NCBI GenBank assembly: GCA_900313875.1
Contig: OMSY01000135.1
Coordinates: 1 to 7,441, forward strand
Reading direction: 5' to 3'
DNA length: 7,441 bases
From: an uncultured Actinomycetes bacterium
GTDB taxonomy: Bacteria; Actinomycetota; Coriobacteriia; Coriobacteriales; RUG844
Made by a program: the position numbers and the translations under genes. Position 1 is the stretch's first letter. Each line of letters starts with the position of its first letter. The notes beneath the pieces are model-generated. The model ran no database searches and had not been told where the DNA came from. It saw only the letters and a list, made by a program, of their open reading frames with translations. Of the stretch, positions 1-5,668 are shown piece after piece.

Positions 1-215
1 ACGCTCTTGTCATCATCGTTGATGAGATAGTACTCGAATCCCTGGGTGCCTATCTGGTCGGCGATGACCGCCGGGGACTGGTACCTTGCGACCATCTCGT
101 CGGTCTGCTCCTTGGTGATGATGCCCGGCCAGTACTGGTTCCAGATCTCATCTGCCAGGGCGGCCAATGCTTCTATCTGGTCATCGTCTTTCACGGAAAC
201 GAATCGTGCAGCCAT
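1..215 (-). CDS. GNAT-family N-acetyltransferase, N-terminal part (3' end outside window)
   Basis: The minus strand is open from an ATG at 215 to the window edge and encodes the first 71 residues of a protein. Visible features are MAARFVSVKD at the start, an ADEIWNQYWPGIITKEQTDEM segment (residues 21-41) and IGTQGFEYYLINDDD (56-69). An 'EIW...I...EQ..YM' helix followed by a 'G..YYLI' beta strand is typical of the first alpha/beta units of one group of GCN5-related N-acetyltransferases, which move an acetyl group from acetyl-CoA to an amine. The acetyl-CoA-binding loop (Q/RxxGxG/A) would lie in the missing part, so activity and substrate cannot be judged. A GGGGGA ribosome-binding site sits just upstream of the chosen ATG. 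An in-frame ATG four codons earlier overlaps that site and is less likely. The gene is divergent from the exonuclease-helicase gene. Confidence 0.78.
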   Translation of the reverse strand, partial: MAARFVSVKDDDQIEALAALADEIWNQYWPGIITKEQTDEMVARYQSPAVIADQIGTQGFEYYLINDDDKS

Positions 216-397
216 GTGTTCCCCCATCTCGAGTCATCAGCATGTGCATACGGCCTCCTGCAACGGAGAAAACCGCATCAGGGTTGCACATCAGTTTACC
301 GCATGGCAACCGCAAGCTGGACAGCGTGCCGGTATCGTTGCGTTATGTTCGGTGTGATGAGGCTGCCCTTGGATTCCGATTATGATGGTGACAGGGG
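216..397. other. Divergent intergenic region between the GNAT gene and the RecA-NDp promoter
   Basis: I see no convincing gene here. Short open frames on the plus strand lack ribosome-binding sites and run across the start of the divergent gene. The region holds the GNAT ribosome-binding site, its weak promoter candidate, and a perfect 7-bp inverted pair, ATGTGCA (242-248) and TGCACAT (285-291), 36 bases apart, of unknown meaning. Confidence 0.5.
293..315 (-). promoter_or_regulatory. Candidate promoter for the GNAT gene (weak)
   Basis: Read on the minus strand, TAAACT (298 down to 293) is a reasonable -10 hexamer about 78 bases upstream of the GNAT start. Eight bases further upstream lies TTGCGGTTG (315 down to 307). 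The spacing equals that of the RecA-NDp motif (TTGTCRGTG-N8-TAnnnT), but only six of the nine upstream positions agree. No good conventional -35 is seen 17 bases away. I regard it as a candidate -10 only; a damage-type promoter is a weaker possibility. Confidence 0.25.
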
Positions 398-420
398 TTG
401 TCGGTGACATCCGTTAGAAT
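398..420 (+). promoter_or_regulatory. RecA-NDp / PafBC-type DNA-damage promoter upstream of the exonuclease-helicase gene
   Basis: TTGTCGGTG (398-406), eight bases (407-414) and TAGAAT (415-420) match every specified position of TTGTCRGTG-N8-TAnnnT. That consensus was defined for LexA/RecA-independent DNA-damage promoters of mycobacteria and later assigned to the PafBC activator. The 11-base gap between TTGTCG and the -10 hexamer is too short for an ordinary sigma-70 promoter but is the defining spacing of this class. Transcription would begin near 427 and proceed into the gene at 505. The tandem WYL regulators of this window are PafB- and PafC-like, which makes them natural candidates for the activator. 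The match is seen directly; function in this organism is inferred. Confidence 0.8.
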
Positions 421-446
421 CGAGCAGGTAAGATACGCATGCTGGC

Positions 447-466
447 CCCCGCAGATATTCTGGGGG
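447..466 (+). other. Hairpin in the leader of the exonuclease-helicase mRNA
   Basis: CCCC (447-450), a single unpaired G (451) and CAGA (452-455) can pair with TCTG (459-462) and GGGG (463-466), leaving a three-base loop TAT. This gives eight base pairs, half of them G-C pairs in one block. If transcription begins near 427 and translation at 505, the hairpin lies in the untranslated leader. No U-tract follows, so it is not an intrinsic terminator. A role in mRNA stability or translation is possible but unproven. If translation instead begins at 439, the hairpin is inside coding sequence. Confidence 0.35.
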
Positions 467-504
467 ACATGCCGCTTGTCGGTATCAGGGGGCAAACAGG
501 TCTC

Positions 505-3393
505 ATGAACGAACGCATCACACTAGACGACATTCTCATTCCAGGCACTGACCGCGAGGTGCGCGCGCGGTATCTGACCCTTGCCTCCCGTGCGGAGACG
601 GAGCGTTTCGGTCTCTATGAAGACGATGTCGTCATCCTGGATACCGAGACGACGGGGTTCGATCCCGAACGGGATGAGATCATCGAGATCGCCGCCGCCC
701 GCATGAACGGGCCGGATATCGTGGACCGGTTCTCGACATATGTGAATCCCCTTCGGCATATCCCCCCTGACATCACCGAACTCACGGGGATAGATGACGA
801 GACGGTCAGGGATGCGCCGACGCTCACCACGGCGCTTTCCCAGCTCGTCGCCTTCGTCGGCGATTGCGATATCGTGGCGCACAACGCGGACTTCGACCGA
901 AGGTTCGTGATGAGGGACCTGGCACCTGGAAGCCTGCCTGGTCTCTGGATCGATTCGCTGGAGCTTGCGAGGGTCGTCCTCCCGCGGCTCAAGATGCACA
1001 ATCTGGAAACGTTGTCCCAGGCGTTTCTGGCGCCATCCTCGACCCATGATGCAGCCGATGATGTCGAGGCGCTCTGTGTGGTGTGGCGGGTGTTGCTCAC
1101 CGCGGCCTGCGATCTGCCCGAGGGCTTGCTCGGGTATCTTTGCACCATGCGGCCCGAGACGAACTGGCCTCTGCGCAAGGTCTTTTCCTGGCTTGCGGGG
1201 AGTCAGGCGTCGTCGCGCTTCAGCTTGGGCGCGTGCCGTGATGCGCTCGTGCGCCAGGAGAAGGTCCCGAACAAGGTCGATGCCGAGGGGCATGCCCTGG
1301 TCTTCCCGACTGCAAGGGAGATCCAGGGACTGTTCGCTCCCGGTTCCCTGGTCGGTCGCATGTACCGCGGGTATGAGGAGCGCCCGGCACAGGTGCAGAT
1401 GGCCTGCGAGGTCAGCGAGGCGTTCGCCACCTGCACGCACCGTGCGATCGAGGCAGGCACCGGTGTCGGCAAGTCGATCGCCTATCTGCTGCCGGCTGCC
1501 ATCGCCGCCCAGCGCAATGGCATCGGGATAGGGGTGGCGACCAAGACCAACGCCCTCATGGACCAGCTCGTGTACCATGAGCTGCCTTTGCTTGCCAAGG
1601 TGCTTCCCGACCCGTTGCACTATGTCGCGCTCAAGGGCTATGAGCACTATCCTTGTCTGCGCAAGCTCGAGCGTTTCGCCGCCGAGGAGGCGGAGGGGGA
1701 TGGGTTCAGTGCCAGACGGGAACTCTCGATGCTCGCCGTTCTATATGCTTTCGTCTCGCAGACGGCCTATGGCGACCTCGATGCGGTGAACCTCTATTGG
1801 AAGGAGCTGCCCAAGGGTCGCATCTGCGCTGCACCAGGAGAGTGCACCCATGGACATTGCCGTTTCTATCCCAACCGATGCCTGCTCCATGGCCTGAGGC
1901 TTCGTGCCCGTGGCGCCGACATCGTGGTGACCAACCATGCGTTGCTGTTCAGGGATGTGGTGCTCGAGGGGAGCATCCTCCCGCCCATCAGGCATTGGAT
2001 CGTCGACGAAGCGCATTCGGTGGAGTCGGAGGCGCGGCGCCAGCTCTCATCCCGGTTCGAGGAAGACGAGGTGCTCGGTCTGCTCAAGGAACTCGAGCGT
2101 GATGCCACATCGCTTGTGGGGGAGGTCCGCCGTGTGGCGGCTGCAGCCGATGGCGCCCTCCCCATCCTCGCGGCGGTTGCCAGAATCGAGGACGAGGCGC
2201 AGCGTGCCGAGAACCTGGCCGTCTCCTTCTTCTCCTTCGTGAAGGACCTCGAGCCGCTGTCCGAACGCTCCTCCTATGACCATGTCGACCTCTGGGTCAA
2301 CGAGCAGGTCCGCGAAAGCGGGCCTTGGGCAGTGGTGGAGCACACGGGGCGCTCCCTCATCTCCCGTCTCGGGACGCTCATCGACCAGTGCAAGGACCTG
2401 CTCGGCCTGCTCGACGACGCCTCGGAGGGATTCGACGTGATACGCGCGGAGCTGTTCGGTCTCTCCGGCCGGCTGTTCGAGATGCGCGAGACGCTCCTGC
2501 TCTGCATGGACGGGGAGAGCCCCGACCATGTCTTCTCGGCGGAGCTTGACAGGAGACCCGACCATCATGGCGAGTCCATTTCCGCATCGCTGCTCGATGT
2601 GGGGGAGATGCTTCATGAGGAGTTCTACCCACGCATGATGAGCGTGGTCTACACCTCCGCGACCATCGCGACCGGGGAGTCGTTTGCGCACTTCGCCCAT
2701 GCGACGGGACTTGACCGCCTCCCCGACGGGGCGTGGCGCTCCCTTCAGCTCGGCTCCGGATACGATTATGAGAACAACATGACCGTGTTCGTGGCAGCGG
2801 ACATGGCCGAACCCCGCACCCCTGTCTATGCCGACCAGCTCAGGCAGCTGCTCTATGATGTCCACAGGGCCATGGGAGGGTCCGTTCTCACGCTGTTCAC
2901 CAACCGGCGTGAGATGGAAGCGATGTACGAGATGCTCAGGGGCGTGCTCGAGGAAGAGGGCATCACGCTGCTTTGCCAACGGCGGGGTATCTCGGCAAGA
3001 CGCCTGCGTGATGAGTTCTGCAACCAGGTGGACACCTCGCTGTTCGCATTGCGGTCGTTCTGGGAGGGGTTCGACGCACCTGGCGATACGCTGCGCTGCG
3101 TCATCGTGCCCCGCCTGCCGTTCTCGCGCCCCAACGACCCGCTCTCGCTCGAGCGCGACCTTCGCGAGGACAACGCATGGGCGCGATATGCCCTGCCCGA
3201 GGCGGTGCTTGACTTGAAGCAGGCCGCAGGACGCCTCATCCGCACCTCGACCGACAGTGGGTTCCTCGTCCTTGCCGACAGCCGGCTCGTCACGAAGCGG
3301 TACGGGAAAGCGTTTCTACAAGCGCTTCCCTCGCAGAATCAGCACCGGATACCACGTGGAGAGATCGGTCCCAGCATCGCGCGTCGGCTGTAG
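505..3393 (+). CDS. dinG: DinG-family protein: DnaQ-like 3'-5' exonuclease fused to an XPD/DinG-type helicase
   Basis: The product has 962 residues. The N-terminal DEDDh exonuclease domain (about 40-200) shows DTETTGF (D46, E48), HNADFD (D131) and HDAADD (H181, D186), the complete catalytic set. The helicase follows: a Q-like RPAQ motif (about 293), Walker A AGTGVGKS (317-324), DEAH (501-504), SAT (718-720), WEGFD (853-857) and QAAGRLIR (906-913). C384, C447, C452 and C459 lie where DinG/XPD helicases hold a 4Fe-4S cluster. Length and domain order match the exonuclease-bearing DinG proteins of Gram-positive bacteria (about 900-960 residues); E. coli DinG lacks the exonuclease domain. Likely role: processing or unwinding of DNA intermediates during repair in the cytoplasm. 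The frame is open to an ATG at 439. I prefer 505 because transcription predicted near 427 would leave 439 almost no leader, and MNERITLDDI reads as a natural N-terminus, although its ribosome-binding site (CAGG) is weak. The last 104 bp overlap the PafC-like gene antisense. Confidence 0.93.
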   Translation: MNERITLDDILIPGTDREVRARYLTLASRAETERFGLYEDDVVILDTETTGFDPERDEIIEIAAARMNGPDIVDRFSTYVNPLRHIPPDITELTGIDDETVRDAPTLTTALSQLVAFVGDCDIVAHNADFDRRFVMRDLAPGSLPGLWIDSLELARVVLPRLKMHNLETLSQAFLAPSSTHDAADDVEALCVVWRVLLTAACDLPEGLLGYLCTMRPETNWPLRKVFSWLAGSQASSRFSLGACRDALVRQEKVPNKVDAEGHALVFPTAREIQGLFAPGSLVGRMYRGYEERPAQVQMACEVSEAFATCTHRAIEAGTGVGKSIAYLLPAAIAAQRNGIGIGVATKTNALMDQLVYHELPLLAKVLPDPLHYVALKGYEHYPCLRKLERFAAEEAEGDGFSARRELSMLAVLYAFVSQTAYGDLDAVNLYWKELPKGRICAAPGECTHGHCRFYPNRCLLHGLRLRARGADIVVTNHALLFRDVVLEGSILPPIRHWIVDEAHSVESEARRQLSSRFEEDEVLGLLKELERDATSLVGEVRRVAAAADGALPILAAVARIEDEAQRAENLAVSFFSFVKDLEPLSERSSYDHVDLWVNEQVRESGPWAVVEHTGRSLISRLGTLIDQCKDLLGLLDDASEGFDVIRAELFGLSGRLFEMRETLLLCMDGESPDHVFSAELDRRPDHHGESISASLLDVGEMLHEEFYPRMMSVVYTSATIATGESFAHFAHATGLDRLPDGAWRSLQLGSGYDYENNMTVFVAADMAEPRTPVYADQLRQLLYDVHRAMGGSVLTLFTNRREMEAMYEMLRGVLEEEGITLLCQRRGISARRLRDEFCNQVDTSLFALRSFWEGFDAPGDTLRCVIVPRLPFSRPNDPLSLERDLREDNAWARYALPEAVLDLKQAAGRLIRTSTDSGFLVLADSRLVTKRYGKAFLQALPSQNQHRIPRGEIGPSIARRL

Positions 3394-4405
3394 CGACGGC
3401 TTCCTCCCATAGGTCCATCACTGTACGGGCATGCTCATGCATGTCCCGTGCAAGCTGGGCGGTCCTGTCGCGAAGGTCCCCAGGCTCCTCGATCCGCACG
3501 CCCCCGAAGCGTGCGGTGACATGTCTTGGAAGCCACAGGGAGTTGCCATAGGGGATATGGGCTGTCCGTGCCCCATCGGGTTCCGTGCCCTTGATTTCCA
3601 GTCCGGGCCATTCGCGGCTTTCGATGCGCATCTCCGGTTCTATGCGCAGAGAGGCGGTATCCAGGCCATCTGCAAGCAGCGATTGCCAGGGAACGGGCTT
3701 CAGGGCCCGGGGTTCGAAGCCCTCGTCGGTCATGCATGCGTCTTCGATCCGTCGGAGGGTGAAGGTGCGCAGGCTGCCCCGCAGACGGCAGAATGCATGA
3801 AGATACCATGTCCCGTTCTCGAGGGAGAAGGACATCGGTTCCACATCGCGCGTGGTCGTCACCGCCTCATCCGCATTCCGATATCCGATCCGTACGACCC
3901 GATGGCCATGGATGGCTTGCGCGAGAAGCAGGAGCAGTCCCTCGGTATGGGCGTTCCCTCCAGCGGAGTCGAGGAACTGCGCCGAGTCCAGCATGCGTTC
4001 GCCCTCGTTTCCCGCATCCGATGGCAGCAGCTTCCCGTACAGGGACCTGTCCTCGACGCCTGCCCGCGACAGGGCGGCTACGAGGGCGGTGCGTTCCGTG
4101 GAGGAGAGCTGCAGCGGGTGCCCGAATGCCGTGAAGGGGGCATATGCCCGTAGCAGCCGTGCGTCTCTGTCGACCACGATAGGCACGAGGAGATAGCTGT
4201 CCCTTGCGCAGCAAGCGAGCATCTCGGCAATGGAGATGAGCTTGTCCTCGTCCCAACCGAAACGCATCATCACCGTATCGAAACCCAGCCCATCCGAGTT
4301 GCTGGGAACATCGTCGAACAACCCTCGGTGTCCGAGGTATGCGAGAAGCGCGCACATCTCCCGTGCCATGTCCGTGTTGCTCTTACGACCACGTTTCCTG
4401 GCCAT
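3290..4405 (-). CDS. PafC-like WYL-domain transcriptional regulator (second gene of pair)
   Basis: The product has 371 residues. A basic start (MARKRGRKS) leads into a helical N-terminal region (about 12-95) with FGWDEDKLISIAEML (49-63), which resembles the winged-helix part of PafC ('FGVSEEELVKDLELL'). The WYL domain (about 155-230) carries the name-giving W200-Y201-L202 in GTWYLHAF and an arginine-rich TFTLRRI strand (214-220). A C-terminal WCX-like extension follows (about 250-335). WYL domains sense nucleic-acid or nucleotide ligands, and PafB-PafC act together as an activator of the mycobacterial DNA-damage response. The ATG at 4405 is chosen because GGGAGG stands four bases upstream. 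The frame is open to 4477, but that would bury the start deep in the preceding gene. The start overlaps the end of the PafB-like gene by 23 bp, implying translational coupling. Residues 338-371 are encoded antisense to the exonuclease-helicase gene and look like a poorly conserved tail. Confidence 0.88.
   Translation of the reverse strand: MARKRGRKSNTDMAREMCALLAYLGHRGLFDDVPSNSDGLGFDTVMMRFGWDEDKLISIAEMLACCARDSYLLVPIVVDRDARLLRAYAPFTAFGHPLQLSSTERTALVAALSRAGVEDRSLYGKLLPSDAGNEGERMLDSAQFLDSAGGNAHTEGLLLLLAQAIHGHRVVRIGYRNADEAVTTTRDVEPMSFSLENGTWYLHAFCRLRGSLRTFTLRRIEDACMTDEGFEPRALKPVPWQSLLADGLDTASLRIEPEMRIESREWPGLEIKGTEPDGARTAHIPYGNSLWLPRHVTARFGGVRIEEPGDLRDRTAQLARDMHEHARTVMDLWEEAVATADARCWDRSLHVVSGADSAREALVETLSRTAS
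3304..3330. other. Strong hairpin inside the convergent gene overlap
   Basis: GGGAA (3304-3308) and GCG (3310-3312) pair with CGC (3323-3325) and TTCCC (3326-3330), with one bulged A at 3309. Two further A-T pairs and a possible G-U pair extend the stem to a CTAC loop (3316-3319). The structure lies within the last coding part of both the exonuclease-helicase gene and the oppositely oriented PafC-like gene, so either transcript could form it. There is no T-tract on either side, so it is not a standard intrinsic terminator. It could pause polymerase or protect mRNA ends, or it may be a by-product of two overlapping codes. Confidence 0.4.
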
Positions 4406-5426
4406 GACACCTCCCTGCCTCCTCGAGACCCTCGAGATATCTTTCCCGCAGCCGGTCGGGGTGAACGGGGACGACACCGGGGTGTTCTGCGGCCCATCTG
4501 GCAGCGGCTTGCGTGGAGCGCGCCTCCGCGATCATGATGAGGTGGTCCGGAAGGCCATCGAGTCGGCAGACCGTGACCTTGTCCCAGATGTGGGCGGGTT
4601 CCCTACGCATGTCGGCTGGGATGGCGAAGGCCACCTGGAACACCGGCTCATCGCCGTACGCGAACGGAAAGCCTATGAAGGAACGCATATCGAGGTCAGG
4701 CTCCTCGAAATCCGGGGAGGGAGAGGTGTTCGCAGTGGTGGTGTCCACCATGCGGTCGGCACGGAACTCCCTGATACCCTCCCGGTCCCGGTCGAACCCG
4801 ATCAGGTACCAGTCCCCTCCGATCGAGAACAACCCATAAGGGTCCACGGTTCTCCTCGATGCGAGTCCGGTGTTGGCGGTGTAGGTGAAGACGAGTGTCT
4901 TGCAGCCCTTGCGTGCCGCGTCGATGGTCTTGATGGTCGTGCGCTCCCTGTCGTCGAGGTGGCCTGCGACGCGCGTGCTGGCGAGGGGGATATCGGCGAG
5001 ACCGCCTACAAGATGGTCGAGCTTGGTGATGGCGAAACGGAGCTCGTCGGCGAGGGGGAACGAGGGGTCGCCAAGGGAGAAGATGCTTGCGAGCCCGAGC
5101 TCGATGGCTTCGGGCGCGGATAGCGTCACGTCCTGCATGTAGCTCCGGTCCTGGTCGAGGAGGATGCGGACGGTGTCATCCCCATCGGCTTCGGATAGCC
5201 GGGCATGTATCCCGAGGCCTTCAAGTGCCTTGAGGTCACGGGAAAGCAGCTTCTTGGAACTTGGGTCATTCTCCGAAAGCCCGTCATAGCCCTCGACGCT
5301 TTCCGCCAGGTCCTTGTAGCCTGCGCCGAGGGACCCTCTGCTGGAAAGGAACATCGCAAGCGACATGATGCGTTCTGCCTTGGTGATGGGCTTGGGAGAG
5401 TGGTTTACCGAATCGGTAGTATTCAC
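4383..5426 (-). CDS. PafB-like WYL-domain transcriptional regulator (first gene of pair)
   Basis: The product has 347 residues. The N-terminal winged helix-turn-helix (about 15-75) begins with KAERIMSLAMFLSSRG and contains SKKLLSRDLKALEGLGI (57-73), the same pattern as PafB ('ERLL.L...L' and 'FERDK.ELRELGI'). The WYL domain (about 172-230) includes FTYTANTG, RRTVDPYGL and GDWYLIGFD with W206-Y207-L208, then IREFRADRM (218-226). A WCX-type C-terminal domain occupies about 260-335. In mycobacteria the PafB-PafC pair activates LexA-independent repair genes. A GTG at 5426 is chosen as start: GGGGG lies seven bases upstream, a clear -10 lies about 58 bases upstream, and the conserved domain begins soon after. 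An ATG at 5483 would lie at the predicted transcription start. It is the leading gene of a two-gene operon and divergent from the M28-like gene. It may control neighbouring genes, itself, or a wider set. Confidence 0.88.
   Translation of the reverse strand: MNTTDSVNHSPKPITKAERIMSLAMFLSSRGSLGAGYKDLAESVEGYDGLSENDPSSKKLLSRDLKALEGLGIHARLSEADGDDTVRILLDQDRSYMQDVTLSAPEAIELGLASIFSLGDPSFPLADELRFAITKLDHLVGGLADIPLASTRVAGHLDDRERTTIKTIDAARKGCKTLVFTYTANTGLASRRTVDPYGLFSIGGDWYLIGFDRDREGIREFRADRMVDTTTANTSPSPDFEEPDLDMRSFIGFPFAYGDEPVFQVAFAIPADMRREPAHIWDKVTVCRLDGLPDHLIMIAEARSTQAAARWAAEHPGVVPVHPDRLRERYLEGLEEAGRCHGQETWS
4410..4415 (-). promoter_or_regulatory. Shine-Dalgarno site of the PafC-like gene inside the PafB-like gene
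   Basis: GGGAGG on the minus strand, four bases before the ATG at 4405, lies within the last codons of the upstream PafB-like gene, which ends at 4383. It decides the start over the longer frame from 4477 and supports coupled synthesis of the two regulators. Confidence 0.75.
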
Positions 5427-5483
5427 TGCTATACCCCCGTGGAGTTTCGTGAGAACGGCAGTTCGCGAGAAAAACACGGCCAA

Positions 5484-5489
5484 ATTGTA
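5484..5489 (-). promoter_or_regulatory. -10 element of the WYL-regulator operon
   Basis: TACAAT on the minus strand (5489 down to 5484) is a good -10 hexamer and would start transcription near 5477, giving a leader of about 50 bases before the GTG at 5426. I find no convincing -35 hexamer at 16-18 bases and no RecA-NDp element at its fixed spacing. This would suit constitutive or activator-assisted expression of the regulators. Confidence 0.45.
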
Positions 5490-5550
5490 GCCGAAAGAAA
5501 TGCACTCTGCGATGATTGACGGCAGAAGAGTAGCGTGCCGAACTTGCTTA

Positions 5551-5582
5551 AAACAGCGGGCTTGGAGCGGTATTCGCTGTTT
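5551..5582. repeat. 8-bp inverted repeat in the regulator/M28-like divergent region (operator candidate)
   Basis: AAACAGCG (5551-5558) and CGCTGTTT (5575-5582) are perfect inverted copies separated by 16 bases, with half-sites 24 bp apart start to start. The right arm runs into TTGTCA (5581-5586), upstream of a TAAAAT -10 candidate for the M28-like gene, and the whole lies about 60 bases upstream of the regulator operon -10. This is where an operator serving both divergent genes would sit. Which protein binds, if any, cannot be read from sequence. Confidence 0.4.
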
Positions 5583-5607
5583 GTCATGCGCAAAATGCTG
5601 TTAAAAT
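5581..5607 (+). promoter_or_regulatory. Candidate promoter of the M28-like gene
   Basis: TTGTCA (5581-5586) and TAAAAT (5602-5607) resemble -35 and -10 hexamers, but the spacing is only 15 bases. TAAAAT alone is a good -10, preceded by an A/T-rich stretch. The TTGTCA recalls the RecA-NDp motif, yet the following bases (TGC rather than GTG) and the spacing do not fit, so I do not call it a damage promoter. The leader would be about 55 bases long and holds a second copy of TGTTAA (5599-5604 and 5612-5617). Confidence 0.4.
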
Positions 5608-5668
5608 GGGATGTTAAGCATGACGATGTCAGTCGTTGACGCTATGGAGAACCTATCGGGGAGGTTCT

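Noticed and set aside
46..407. Short plus-strand open frames before the helicase gene
   Set aside because: They overlap the GNAT coding region antisense, lack ribosome-binding sites and give arginine/serine-rich products without features.
523..1647. 374-codon open frame antisense to the exonuclease domain
   Set aside because: The plus strand here encodes complete DEDDh motifs. The antisense frame reflects codon bias and shows no known domain.
2047..2979. 310-codon open frame antisense to the helicase domain
   Set aside because: It lies within the helicase coding frame that carries conserved motifs; the product is low in recognisable features.
3431..4153. 240-codon plus-strand open frame opposite the PafC-like gene
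   Set aside because: The minus strand has an intact WYL domain with a good ribosome-binding site. The plus-strand product has no domain and no initiation signal.
4230..5123. 297-codon plus-strand open frame opposite the PafB-like gene
   Set aside because: Same reasoning: the opposite strand encodes a WYL regulator with intact motifs.
5581..5607. TTGTCA...TAAAAT as a second RecA-NDp promoter
   Set aside because: The bases after TTGTCA are TGC, not GTG, and the gap to TAAAAT is 15 instead of 11, so the class-defining spacing is missing.
216..5668. LexA box of the actinobacterial CGAAC...GTTCG type in the intergenic regions
   Set aside because: I looked in 216-504 and 5427-5668 and found no paired half-sites at the required spacing.
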